Of a DNA stretch of 64,000 nucleotides, positions 8,259-17,732 are shown one piece after another. Source of the DNA: Salinimicrobium sediminilitoris (GTDB taxonomy: Bacteria; Bacteroidota; Bacteroidia; Flavobacteriales; Flavobacteriaceae). Position 1 is the stretch's first letter. Each line of letters begins with the position of its first letter. Both the position numbers and the translations under genes were made by a program. The notes beneath the pieces were generated by a model that had not been told where the DNA came from, made no database searches, and worked only from the letters and a program-made list of their open reading frames with translations. The DNA lies in NCBI RefSeq assembly GCF_020866905.1, contig NZ_JAIVCC010000017.1, positions 62,001-126,000 of the forward strand, given 5' to 3'.

Positions 8259-9632
8259 TTGTACGCAATTTTAGACATAGAAACTACCGGCGGGAAATAT
8301 AATGAAGAGGGAATTACAGAGATTGCTGTTTATAAATTTGACGGTCACAAAGTCGTAGATCAATTTATTAGCCTGGTAAATCCCGAAATCCCAATTCAGC
8401 CATTTGTTGTTGGACTTACAGGTATAAACAATGATATGCTACGCCAGGCACCAAAATTCTATGAGGTAGCAAAGCGAATCGTAGAAATAACTAATGGAGC
8501 CATCCTGGTAGCCCACAATGCAAAATTTGACTATCGCATCCTGTGCACAGAATTCGGTCGCCTGGGTTTTGATTATGAAAGACAAAGCTTGTGTACCGTG
8601 GAGCTTTCCAAAAAACTTATTCCGGGGTTGCCTTCCTACAGTTTGGGTAAGCTCGTTAGATCCCTTGGAATTCCCCTTAGTGACAGACACCGCGCCAACG
8701 GAGACGCCCAGGCCACGGTAAAGTTGTTTAAGATGCTGCTGGCAAAAGATTCAGAAAAAGAGATCCTCAAAAGTTCGGTTCGCAATGCACCAAAACTTCA
8801 GATGGATACGAAGCTAATCCGGTTACTTGAAGAACTTCCCTCGATCACCGGTGTTTATTACCTGCATAATTCCGAAGGAGATATCATTTACATTGGGAAA
8901 AGCAAGAATATCAAAAAACGGGTGAATCAACACTTCACCAATGAGAACAGGAAGTCTATAGAGATTCAAAAAGAGGTTGCATCCATAAGTTATGAGGCTA
9001 CAGGAAATGAATTGAACGCGCTGCTAAAAGAAAATGAGGAGATAAAAAGAAATAAGCCGAAGTTTAATAAATCCCTTTCCAGAAATATTTTTTCTTATGC
9101 CCTGTACCAGTCAAAAGACGACGACGGGTATATCAATCTCAAAATTGGTAAAGCCGATCGAAGGAAGAAAAGCGTGACAACTTTTACAAACCTGCAGCAG
9201 GCAAAGGCTTTGGTTTCAAACCTTGTGGAAGAGTATAACCTGTGCCAAAAGTACACAGGAATCCATACCGGAAACGGAGCCTGTTTCAACTACAGCATTA
9301 AAAAATGCAATGGGGCGTGCGTGAAAAAAGAATCTCCTTTAGAATACAATGAGCGCGTAAAACAGGCACTTCATAAGTATAGTTACGAAAAGCAAAATAT
9401 GCTGGTAATTGATCGTGGCAGGGAACTGGACGAAAAGAGCGCATTGCTAGTGGAGGAAGGACAGTTCAAAGGAATTGGATACTTCAACCTCAACTATCAA
9501 CTCAATAACATGGAGATCATAAAATCCATAATTACCCCAATGAAAAATGATCGTGATGCCCAGCACATCATTCAGAGTTACCTTAGAAAAAATAACCGCC
9601 TCAAAGTCATAATGTTGGATCCTGCACAATAG
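8259..9632 (+). CDS. DEDDh 3'-5' exonuclease fused to a GIY-YIG nuclease (Cho/UvrC-like)
   Basis: Residues 1-165 are a DnaQ/PolC-epsilon-type exonuclease: the first acidic pair is in ILDIETTGGKY, the middle motif is LVAHNAKFDYRIL, and HRANGDAQAT holds the late His and Asp. Residues 190-280 are a GIY-YIG domain (TGVYYLHNSEGDIIYIGKS, then RVNQHF and ALLKENEEIKRNKPKFN) like the N-terminal incision half of UvrC or Cho. The tail contains KCNGACVKKE, a UvrC-like Cys motif. The 457-residue chain starts at TTG 8259. Such fusions are known in bacteria and are thought to act in DNA repair; the substrate is inferred. Confidence 0.88.
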   Translation: MYAILDIETTGGKYNEEGITEIAVYKFDGHKVVDQFISLVNPEIPIQPFVVGLTGINNDMLRQAPKFYEVAKRIVEITNGAILVAHNAKFDYRILCTEFGRLGFDYERQSLCTVELSKKLIPGLPSYSLGKLVRSLGIPLSDRHRANGDAQATVKLFKMLLAKDSEKEILKSSVRNAPKLQMDTKLIRLLEELPSITGVYYLHNSEGDIIYIGKSKNIKKRVNQHFTNENRKSIEIQKEVASISYEATGNELNALLKENEEIKRNKPKFNKSLSRNIFSYALYQSKDDDGYINLKIGKADRRKKSVTTFTNLQQAKALVSNLVEEYNLCQKYTGIHTGNGACFNYSIKKCNGACVKKESPLEYNERVKQALHKYSYEKQNMLVIDRGRELDEKSALLVEEGQFKGIGYFNLNYQLNNMEIIKSIITPMKNDRDAQHIIQSYLRKNNRLKVIMLDPAQ

Positions 9633-9698
9633 AATTGTCTTCCCCGGTAGAGAAGATTCTGCCGAAAAATCCTATTTTTAGACTGTAATTAATCATTT

Positions 9699-10526
9699 GT
9701 GGCCCAAGCAACAACTTCTTCCTGGAAAAAGAAACTCCATGAGATCATCTATGAAGCTGATACTCCTGCAGGGAAAGCTTTTGATATAGGACTTCTTCTA
9801 GTCATTATTCTTAGTATAATTTTAGTAATGCTGGAGTCAATCCCCGGAATGAGTGAGAGGTACTACTGGGAATTTTATACTGCCGAGTGGATCATAACAG
9901 CAATTTTTACCGTAGAATATATCTTGAGGATCGTGGTAATTAACAAACCATCAAAGTATATTTTTAGCTTCTATGGTATAGTAGATCTGCTTTCTACGCT
10001 TCCTACCTACATTGCCATTTTAGGTGGGGGACACAATCTTTTATTTGCAGTCCGAGCTTTAAGGTTATTAAGAATATTCAGAATTCTAAAGATCACCCGC
10101 TATATTGGAGAGTCAAACAAGCTCCTCCTGGCTCTGCGAAACAGTCGCGCCAAAATCCTTGTTTTTCTTTATGCTGTTATTATTATGTGTGTGATCATGG
10201 GTACAGTAATGTACCTTGTGGAAGGCCCCGAAAACGGATATACGAGTATTCCAACGGGGATATACTGGTGTATTGTTACCCTTACTACAGTAGGTTTTGG
10301 AGACATTCACCCGGTTACCCCACTTGGACAATTCATTGCTTCTGTCATTATGATCACCGGTTATGGGATCATTGCAGTACCTACAGGAATAGTTACTTCA
10401 GAGTTTAGCCGTGCCTCGGCCAAAGAAGTACCGGTAAATACTCAGGTCTGCCCCCATTGTAATGAATCCAAGCACCTTGACAAAGCAGAATATTGCCATA
10501 ACTGCGGAAATCTTCTGAATGAATAA
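9699..10526 (+). CDS. Voltage-gated-like potassium channel with C-terminal zinc ribbon
   Basis: A 275-residue inner-membrane ion channel. Six hydrophobic segments are visible: residues about 26-46, 58-80, 88-108, an S4-like arginine helix (VRALRLLRIFRILKITRYI), S5 at 150-172, and S6. The pore loop carries the potassium filter TLTTVGFGDI. The cytoplasmic tail after about residue 240 has CPHC and CHNC pairs separated by 14 residues, a likely zinc ribbon. The start is GTG at 9699. The 3' end overlaps miaA by 8 bases, so the two are probably translated together. Confidence 0.9.
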   Translation: MAQATTSSWKKKLHEIIYEADTPAGKAFDIGLLLVIILSIILVMLESIPGMSERYYWEFYTAEWIITAIFTVEYILRIVVINKPSKYIFSFYGIVDLLSTLPTYIAILGGGHNLLFAVRALRLLRIFRILKITRYIGESNKLLLALRNSRAKILVFLYAVIIMCVIMGTVMYLVEGPENGYTSIPTGIYWCIVTLTTVGFGDIHPVTPLGQFIASVIMITGYGIIAVPTGIVTSEFSRASAKEVPVNTQVCPHCNESKHLDKAEYCHNCGNLLNE

Positions 10527-11427
10527 AAAGCACCTCATTGTAATTGTAGGTCCCACTGCTATTGGAAAAACCTACCTCGGAATTGAGCTGGCACGCCATT
10601 TTAAAACTGAAATTATTTCTGCCGATTCCCGGCAATTCTTTAAAGAAATGACCATTGGGACTGCAGTTCCAACTGAAGATGAATTACAAGCCGCAAAGCA
10701 CCATTTCATTCAGCACATTTCTATAGAAGAAAATTATTCTGTAGGAGATTTTGAGCGGGACGCCCTGCAAAAACTTCAGAAATTATTTTTGAAGCACGAT
10801 GTTGTAGTAATGGTTGGCGGGAGCGGACTTTACGTAGATGCTGTGGTAAAAGGACTGGATGAGTTTCCTGAAGTAGATCCCGCCATCAGGCAAGATTTAA
10901 AAAAGGAGCTGGAGGAAAAAGGATTGGAAATGCTTCAGGAAGAACTTGAAATAAAGGATCCTGAATATTTTTCCGAAGTAGACCTGCAAAATCCGCACAG
11001 GGTGATAAGAGCTCTTGAAATTTGCAGAGGAACCGGAAAACCCTATTCCGCATTTAGAAAAAGGGGAGCCAAAAATCGCTTTTTTGACACCTTATATGTG
11101 GGACTCACTTCAGAAAGGGAGATTGTTTACGATCGTATCAATCGCCGGGTGGATATTATGATGCAGCAAGGTCTTTTGAAAGAGGCTGAAGCACTTTTCC
11201 CCCAACGGGAACTAAACGCGCTCAACACTGTTGGGTACAAAGAACTTTTTAAATATTTCAATAAGGAATGGGACCTCGAAACGGCAGTTGATGAAATTAA
11301 AAAGAACACCAGGAGATTTGCCAAGCGGCAGTACACCTGGTTCAGAAAAAATGAGCAGATCAACTGGTTTGATATTTCCACTCCTCCTGCAAAAATTCTG
11401 ACTTTTGTCGAAGAAGAAATTACCTGA
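10519..11427 (+). CDS. miaA: tRNA dimethylallyltransferase MiaA
   Basis: Transfers dimethylallyl from DMAPP to A37 of tRNAs that read UNN codons. Visible motifs are the P-loop IVGPTAIGKTYLGIEL, the catalytic Asp in ISADSRQFFKEM, IGTAVPTEDELQ, MVGGSGLYVDAV, PHRVIRALEI and NTVGYKELF. The 302-residue length is normal. The start overlaps the end of the channel gene. The 3' end overlaps the convergent giant HYR gene by 8 bases, and I see no terminator between them. Confidence 0.97.
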   Translation: MNKKHLIVIVGPTAIGKTYLGIELARHFKTEIISADSRQFFKEMTIGTAVPTEDELQAAKHHFIQHISIEENYSVGDFERDALQKLQKLFLKHDVVVMVGGSGLYVDAVVKGLDEFPEVDPAIRQDLKKELEEKGLEMLQEELEIKDPEYFSEVDLQNPHRVIRALEICRGTGKPYSAFRKRGAKNRFFDTLYVGLTSEREIVYDRINRRVDIMMQQGLLKEAEALFPQRELNALNTVGYKELFKYFNKEWDLETAVDEIKKNTRRFAKRQYTWFRKNEQINWFDISTPPAKILTFVEEEIT

Positions 11428-14400
11428 TTATTGCCCTTTTTAGATATTCCCTCCCGTTGGTTTGAATGAGCAATTGATATACACCCGCCTGGTACTCACT
11501 CAGGTTAAGCTTATATTCTAAAACGGGTATGCTGTTATCATACCTGTGCTCCAGGAGAAAACGTCCCCTAATATCAAAAACCTCGATCTGATGAATTTGA
11601 AGACCTTCAGAAACCTCAAATTTAAATAGTCCATCGCCGGGATTAGGATAAAGTATTAAGGTATCTCTCTCTACAGGTCCGGGTGTTTCACATATCTCCA
11701 AAGGATCCTCCACCACAACTTTTACCGTACAGGAACCCTCTCCATTAAGTGTGGCATAAGAAAGGATCACCTCATTCTCTCCCAGGTCTTCACAGGTGAA
11801 GTTTGTTTGGCTAAGGTAATATGTACCGCTTGGACCACTGGAAAAGGCATCCTGAGCGTTCAATCGAGCCCTCCCGCTTATATCTAAATCCAGGGTAATG
11901 AGATCCCTACAAACTACTCCGGAAGGATTTTCCTCATTGGGCAGGATCGTTATATTGGCTTCACAAGTATCGGTATTTCCGGATGCATCTGTAACAGTCA
12001 AAGTTACTTTTTGCTCCCCAAGATCGGCTCCGATGAAGGAAGTACGGTCAAGGCTCATAGAAGCAATTTCACAATTGTCTGTAGATCCACTATCAACATC
12101 CTCTGGTGCCAAAGTTGCCGTTCCATTTATATCCAGAGTTAATTCTATATCTGCTTTACAAGAAGCGACTGGGGCAATATTATCCACGATCTCTACTTCT
12201 ATCTTGCAACTTTGGGAAGGATCATCTTTCTTGGTCAACGTGATAGTATGAAACCCGACATCTTCACAGGTGTAGGTCACATCCCCAAAAAATTCGGCAT
12301 TACCCGGGTCTCCTTCGAAAAGATCCTGTGCGGTTAAAACAGCCTCACCACCGGCATCAAGCTCAAGGGTTAAATTTTCCACACAATCCAGTTCCCCGGT
12401 TGTAGCCATATATGGTTTTACATTTACCGTGACTTCACAAAAATCTGAATTTCCCGAGGCGTCGGTTACCGTAAACCTTACAATTTGAGTACCAACATCG
12501 GTGCTGGTGAAACTGCTTTTGCTCAGGGACATATCTTCTATGGCGCAGTTATCTGTGGAATTTTGATCTACATCATTTACAGATATTTCTCCTGTTCCGT
12601 TTTCATCCAGAACCAGATCAATTTCGGAAGTGCAGTTAACCAAAGGTGGTAAATCATCCACAACAATGATCTCAATTTCACAACTTCCTGTATGTTCGCC
12701 GTAATAAGAAGCTGTGATCATTTGAGAACCAATGTCATCACAGGTAAAATCTTTCTTACTTAGCTCCAGTTCAATATTTTCCTGCTCTCCGGAATAAGTA
12801 AGACTCAGCTCTGCCTTACCTTCCCAGTCGAGCGACAACGGCACAGATTCGGCGCAGTTAACACCTCCCGATTGTTCATAGGGAATAACATTGATGGTAG
12901 TCTCACATGTTTCCACATTCCCATTCACATCAACTACGGTCACCACAACCTCGTTCTCTCCAACATCTGTAATTTCAAAACGGCTTTTACTCAAGGTAGT
13001 ACTGGCAACCTCACAGTTGTCTGAAAAGCTGTCCAGTATAATTTCTGCGGAAATTATACCGTAACCTTCTTCATTCAGAAAAAGGTTGAAATCCTCCCGA
13101 CATTTAATTACAGGTTTTATTTGATCTACTACTTCAATTTTAGTGGTGCAACTTCCGGAAGAACCATCAACAAAATGGACAATTAATTCTACTTCCTGCT
13201 CTCCAATATCCTCACAGGTAAATACGTCTTTACTCAATTCAAAAAAGTCAACTGCAGGACTGGTTGGGTCTGCATCATATAAGGTAGCGGGATCCAGAGT
13301 AGCGGTTCCGTTAGGGCCCAATGCCACTTGAGTGGAAACACAATTTATTTCCACAGCAGGAGTATTGTAAACAATTGGAAAGGAACATGCCGTGGAAACA
13401 TTTCCAGCTTCGTCCTCTACTGTTAAGGTCACTGTGGTGTTATTTGTAACTACGTCCTGAGGTGCGGGAACCTGAATGACATTAAATTGGGTTGAGCAAT
13501 TATCTGTATAACTGATTCTATCCTTATAATTTGGAACTACAAAGTTCTCACCGGGAACAAGATCTACTTCCACAGGAGAATTATTACAGGAATTAAGTTC
13601 AGGAGGAATGTTATCTTCTAAAGTCACCACTAAATTGCACTCCCCAACGAAAGGAGAATTTGCGTCAATTCCATGATATACTTTAAGATTTACTTGCAGC
13701 TCTTGCCCCAGTCTTTCCTCAATTTGTTCAATAAAAATCCCATTATCAAAGTTTTGCCTGTTAATAATATAGGACTCAAAATCTGGCGCAGAATAACTAC
13801 AATCCTCATCAAGCTCCAGAGATAATCCGGCAGTCGATCCACAATCAAAAGATGGCTGATCTTCCTGGACTAAAACAAGCTGAATTGAACAGACATCCGA
13901 TTCATTATCGAATTCATCAAAAGCCCGAATGTTTACAGTAAAATCCTGAGTAATTTCATTATTTGCAGCCGGGGTTTGTTCATACCTAATGGAATTGCCA
14001 CAGTTATCAACTGCCTCCACTTCCCCAAGCAGGTCTGGAACAAAATACTTGCCGTTTACTGCTGAAACAAATTGCGTGGAATTCTGCGGACATACAGTAA
14101 ACTCCGGCGGTTCTTCATCTTTAACGGTGATCTTTAAGGTACAGGTAGCAGTATTCCCTGTTGCATCTTTTGCCTCGAACTGTATCTCGGTTTCCCCCAC
14201 CGGGAAAAAGCTTCCTGAAACAGCACCCCCGTCGATTATAGAAATAGTTGGCTCTCCGGCATTATCTGTAGCAGTAGGCCATTCGTATTCCACCTCCGCC
14301 CCGCATGCTCCGGGATCGGTTAATACTTCAATATTACCCGGGCAACTTATCACAGGATCTTCCTCATCTTCGGCTTCATTTATGGTCACCGTGAAGCTAC

Positions 14401-16876
14401 AGGTGGCGGTATTGCCCGCCGCATCTGTGACTATAAAGGTATTGGTGATGGTTTGCCCAACAGGAAACTCACTTTCCGAAGGTAATCCCGCTGTTTGAAC
14501 AATACTTGCTCCGGGGCAGTTATCCCCAAATGGTACACTATAGTTTACTATTTTACCCGTTTCTCCAATAGCAACATTTTCTACAATATTTGAGGGACAG
14601 TTGATTGCGGGATCTTCAATATCAGTAACAGTAACATCAAAACTACAAATAACAGGAGGGTTTATCCCATCACTGGCTTCATATGTAACAGTCGTGGTAC
14701 CATCAGGAAAAACTTCTCCCGAGGAAGGACCACCATCAGTTCTTGTGATCGAAACATCATCATTTTCGGAATCTTCGGCTGTAGGATCAGCAAACACAGC
14801 AACCGCACCGCATATTCCTGATTCTGAATTCAGGTCAATATCTGAAGGACAATTTTTTAAAGTGGGCGGCAAATTCTCATCTGCAGGACTAACAATTACA
14901 TTAAACTGGCATATAGCTGTTGCTCCTGAGGCATCTTTAACTGTGAATTCTATAGGATGTGTCCCTTCAGTAAATTGCGTTCCCGAAGCCTGGCCTCCAG
15001 TTTGATTTACAGTAAATCCACTACAATTATCATCTGCAACGGGATCCGGAAAGTTTACAGGGATAGAAGTTTCTCCAGTTGCTAACTGCGCATTCACAAC
15101 GTTAGGACAATCGAGAAATACAGGGGCTTCATTATCTGTAACAGCTATGGTAAAACTACAGTCAGCAGAATTTTCGGACTCATCTGTTGCTCTGTATACT
15201 ACAGTTTTTGTTTCGCCCACAGACACAAAATCTCCCGGTTTTGGACCACTTATCCAGGTAATTTCAGGATCAACACCAGAATCGTCTGTTGCTTCAGGAA
15301 TATTATAATTCACTATAGCTCCACATTCTCCGATATCTGCAGGAAAGGTCAGATTTGTACAGGAAGTAAAAACTGGATCTGTAGTGTCTTCCCCTCCCTC
15401 AGCTTGATATTCGATTGAAAATTTTCCTTCAGGCTGTGGGCCGCATTTAAAAAGAACGGTGTCTTCTATAACCACCTTTACCTCTCCCGTTGCCACCGGA
15501 ACAACTTCGGCGGTGAAATTATCCTCTCTTTTAAACTCTTTTAAATTAAAATCAAAATCTACATCAACATCATAAGGAACAGGATAAGTTCCAAATATTC
15601 CTAAGTCTAATGATCGTATGTCTAAAGAATGGACAGTTAAATCCATATTATTGACATGTATTCTGCCACAGCTGTTAATAGCTAGATCAATTGGCAAATC
15701 TAGATCCTGGGAAGAAAAATTTCCCACCAAATTGTAATTATTCCGCGAGTCATAAACCTTCACATCGAAATTCCCATTTTCAATACCTGAAAAACTTTCT
15801 AGGAGTGCCAGAGGGTCATTAAACAGAGCTCCTAAATCAAAATCATCTGCAAAGTCAGCGACATACAAATAACCATATTCATCTGTTACCAAACTACCGG
15901 GACTGCCTTGAACATCTTTATTTATAATGGTAACCGGATTATAATCTTTATCATATACTAAAACTCTTCCATTTTCTCCACCAGAATCACTTAAATATAT
16001 ATTGCCTTCATTATCAACTGCGATCCTTAATGGATCCCTAATAGGATCTCCTTTAAAATTATCAATTGTATGAATATATCTCCCTTCTGGAGAATAAATT
16101 TTAATAGCATCCCAATTACCCGCTGTTTCACCGGTATAGTTATCGGCATTGTAAATATTTCCATCTTTATCTAAGGCAAGGCCGGATGTGCCCCGAGGAT
16201 CTTCACTTTCTGCATCTGTACCTCTTCCAATTTCGTTGATCAACTGAAAGGAATCATTGAAAACCAAAATTTGTTTTTCACCGTGATCGGCGACATAAAT
16301 TCTTCCATTCGATCTATTAATCACAAAATCTAAAGGTGTCTCAAAGTAACTGGCATCAATTACAGGATTGGGATTCCCAAGTTTATACAGTCCATTGCCA
16401 TAGGTTAAATAAAAAAGTTCATCACTGTCGTTAAAATCAATACTTATGACAGCTTCAGATAATTTAGCCTCAAGATAAGGTCCGAGTTTCCCTAAACCTG
16501 AGATACCTCCAATATCATCTAAAATTTCATCCAAAATCTTATCAATGTTAAAACTAGTCAAATCTTCTTTGTTACCAACAAAGGAGAATGCAGGATCAAC
16601 CCTCTGAAGATCTTCTAAACTTCCATTATTTACATTAATGGCAGAACCGTCGATAAAATTGACTGCTTCTTCAAATTTGATTTCAATAGGTATAGGATTT
16701 GCACTGGAAGGTCCTGGTGATTCAGAACTTGTAATTTTCACTCCATTCTGGGCAAAAAGAGAAGAAGAAAACACAAAAAGTAACAGGAAAAGAGATATAC
16801 TTCCCCAACAACCAAAAAAATGCCGCAAGAGTACGGCAGTAGAATTACATTTTTGGACGGTTTGGAGTCTCCTCAT
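11420..16876 (-). CDS. Giant secreted NHL/HYR-repeat protein with T9SS type A sorting domain
   Basis: An 1818-residue surface or secreted protein. Order: signal peptide ending SSSLFAQ (about 1-43); NHL-type repeats at about 155-345 (LALDKDGNIYNAD, IAVDNEGNIYLSDSG, TDEYGYLYVADF); HYR modules with Cys at about 500-925; degenerate Ig-like modules; three tandem modules of about 157 residues starting near 1255, 1412 and 1568; and a C-terminal sorting domain from about 1742 (LILYPNPGDGLFKFEV through GVYQLLIQT to LKRAIIR) that directs type IX export. I chose the ATG at 16876 because a promoter box lies just upstream; the open frame extends to 16948. A role in adhesion or binding is inferred only. 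Confidence 0.88.
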   Translation of the reverse strand: MRRLQTVQKCNSTAVLLRHFFGCWGSISLFLLLFVFSSSLFAQNGVKITSSESPGPSSANPIPIEIKFEEAVNFIDGSAINVNNGSLEDLQRVDPAFSFVGNKEDLTSFNIDKILDEILDDIGGISGLGKLGPYLEAKLSEAVISIDFNDSDELFYLTYGNGLYKLGNPNPVIDASYFETPLDFVINRSNGRIYVADHGEKQILVFNDSFQLINEIGRGTDAESEDPRGTSGLALDKDGNIYNADNYTGETAGNWDAIKIYSPEGRYIHTIDNFKGDPIRDPLRIAVDNEGNIYLSDSGGENGRVLVYDKDYNPVTIINKDVQGSPGSLVTDEYGYLYVADFADDFDLGALFNDPLALLESFSGIENGNFDVKVYDSRNNYNLVGNFSSQDLDLPIDLAINSCGRIHVNNMDLTVHSLDIRSLDLGIFGTYPVPYDVDVDFDFNLKEFKREDNFTAEVVPVATGEVKVVIEDTVLFKCGPQPEGKFSIEYQAEGGEDTTDPVFTSCTNLTFPADIGECGAIVNYNIPEATDDSGVDPEITWISGPKPGDFVSVGETKTVVYRATDESENSADCSFTIAVTDNEAPVFLDCPNVVNAQLATGETSIPVNFPDPVADDNCSGFTVNQTGGQASGTQFTEGTHPIEFTVKDASGATAICQFNVIVSPADENLPPTLKNCPSDIDLNSESGICGAVAVFADPTAEDSENDDVSITRTDGGPSSGEVFPDGTTTVTYEASDGINPPVICSFDVTVTDIEDPAINCPSNIVENVAIGETGKIVNYSVPFGDNCPGASIVQTAGLPSESEFPVGQTITNTFIVTDAAGNTATCSFTVTINEAEDEEDPVISCPGNIEVLTDPGACGAEVEYEWPTATDNAGEPTISIIDGGAVSGSFFPVGETEIQFEAKDATGNTATCTLKITVKDEEPPEFTVCPQNSTQFVSAVNGKYFVPDLLGEVEAVDNCGNSIRYEQTPAANNEITQDFTVNIRAFDEFDNESDVCSIQLVLVQEDQPSFDCGSTAGLSLELDEDCSYSAPDFESYIINRQNFDNGIFIEQIEERLGQELQVNLKVYHGIDANSPFVGECNLVVTLEDNIPPELNSCNNSPVEVDLVPGENFVVPNYKDRISYTDNCSTQFNVIQVPAPQDVVTNNTTVTLTVEDEAGNVSTACSFPIVYNTPAVEINCVSTQVALGPNGTATLDPATLYDADPTSPAVDFFELSKDVFTCEDIGEQEVELIVHFVDGSSGSCTTKIEVVDQIKPVIKCREDFNLFLNEEGYGIISAEIILDSFSDNCEVASTTLSKSRFEITDVGENEVVVTVVDVNGNVETCETTINVIPYEQSGGVNCAESVPLSLDWEGKAELSLTYSGEQENIELELSKKDFTCDDIGSQMITASYYGEHTGSCEIEIIVVDDLPPLVNCTSEIDLVLDENGTGEISVNDVDQNSTDNCAIEDMSLSKSSFTSTDVGTQIVRFTVTDASGNSDFCEVTVNVKPYMATTGELDCVENLTLELDAGGEAVLTAQDLFEGDPGNAEFFGDVTYTCEDVGFHTITLTKKDDPSQSCKIEVEIVDNIAPVASCKADIELTLDINGTATLAPEDVDSGSTDNCEIASMSLDRTSFIGADLGEQKVTLTVTDASGNTDTCEANITILPNEENPSGVVCRDLITLDLDISGRARLNAQDAFSSGPSGTYYLSQTNFTCEDLGENEVILSYATLNGEGSCTVKVVVEDPLEICETPGPVERDTLILYPNPGDGLFKFEVSEGLQIHQIEVFDIRGRFLLEHRYDNSIPVLEYKLNLSEYQAGVYQLLIQTNGREYLKRAIIR

Positions 16877-16893
16877 AGAGTGCAGCTTACTAA

Positions 16894-16901
16894 CAAATAT
16901 A
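16894..16901 (-). promoter_or_regulatory. -7 promoter box of the giant HYR gene
   Basis: On the minus strand this reads TATATTTG, 17 bases before the ATG at 16876. It lies downstream of the alternative start at 16948 and so argues against it. Confidence 0.4.
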
Positions 16902-16951
16902 AGTAAGTAAAACGAAGACCCCGATAAAGTATTGTTAACAAATATCAAGAC

Positions 16952-16976
16952 ATTGCTGCAGTTTCACTGCAGCGAT
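16952..16976. other. GC-rich hairpin between response regulator and HYR gene
   Basis: ATTGCTGCAG and CTGCAGCGAT flank a five-base loop (TTTCA), giving a ten-pair stem with one G-T pair. It follows the response-regulator stop on the minus strand. No U-run follows, so it is not a classical intrinsic terminator. It might stabilise the mRNA 3' end or act as a binding site. Confidence 0.5.
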
Positions 16977-17006
16977 GCCCGATACCCGGAACTGAAAATT
17001 TTATGC

Positions 17007-17729
17007 TTATTTCTGAGCTTCTTCTTTATTTCTAATCACCAATCTAAATCCTTCCCCGTGAATGTTAAGGATCTCTACGTTCTCATCCTTTTTAAGGTAC
17101 TTACGCAGCTTGGCTATATAAACATCCATACTACGGGATGTAAAGTAATTGTCGTCTCTCCATATCTTGGTTAGAGCTAACTCCCTTGGCATAAGATCGT
17201 TCTCATGTAAAGCTAAAAGGCGCAACAATTCGTTCTCTTTTGGAGACAGTTTTGATGGTTCCTCATCTCTAAAGGTAAGGAAGCGAAGTTTTGAATTCAG
17301 GTGGAAATCTCCAATCTGGAATTCGAACTGCTTGCTATCGGCCACGCTGTCTGTAGCTTTACGCTGCATAATAGCTTTGATCTTCATAAGCAAAACTTCA
17401 CTGTCAAAAGGCTTGTTCAGGTAATCATCTGCCCCTACTTTATAACCTTTTAAAACATCTTCTTTCATTGCCTTTGCAGTCAGGAAGATGATAGGAATTT
17501 CTTCATTCTTTTCCCTAATCTCTTTGGCTAGTGTAAAACCATCTTTATATGGCATCATCACATCCAGGATACAAAGATCAAAATCATCTTTTTTGAATTT
17601 CTCAAATCCTTCCATCCCGTTCTTGGCATGTGTGACCTCATAATCGTTCATGGCCAGGTAATCTTTTAATACCGTTCCAAAGTTTGGGTCATCTTCAACT
17701 AGTAAAATCTTCTTATTTTCAGTTTCCAT
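17007..17729 (-). CDS. OmpR-family response regulator (RprY-like)
   Basis: A 240-residue DNA-binding regulator. The receiver domain (about 1-120) has the acidic pair in KILLVEDDPNF, the phosphoacceptor Asp in LCILDVMMPYKDG, and the conserved Lys in DDYLNKPFDSE. The C-terminal winged helix (about 135-235) has LSPKENELLRLL and SRSMDVYIAKLRKYL. It lies 3 bases after the histidine kinase on the same strand, its obvious partner. Similarity suggests the RprX/RprY group of Bacteroidota, but its targets cannot be read from the sequence. Confidence 0.93.
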   Translation of the reverse strand: METENKKILLVEDDPNFGTVLKDYLAMNDYEVTHAKNGMEGFEKFKKDDFDLCILDVMMPYKDGFTLAKEIREKNEEIPIIFLTAKAMKEDVLKGYKVGADDYLNKPFDSEVLLMKIKAIMQRKATDSVADSKQFEFQIGDFHLNSKLRFLTFRDEEPSKLSPKENELLRLLALHENDLMPRELALTKIWRDDNYFTSRSMDVYIAKLRKYLKKDENVEILNIHGEGFRLVIRNKEEAQK

Positions 17730-17732
17730 AAA

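Noticed and set aside
13989-15005. Long plus-strand open frames opposite the HYR gene
   Set aside because: They are antisense shadows of repetitive beta-module codons, rich in Ser, Thr, Val and Pro, without family resemblance or promoters.
16877-16948. N-terminal extension of the giant HYR protein
   Set aside because: A promoter box at 16894-16901 lies within it, and the ATG at 16876 gives a reasonable signal peptide.
16952-16976. GC-rich hairpin as a terminator for the RprX/RprY-like operon
   Set aside because: On the operon strand the stem is followed by GTCTTGATATT, not a T-run, so it does not fit an intrinsic terminator.
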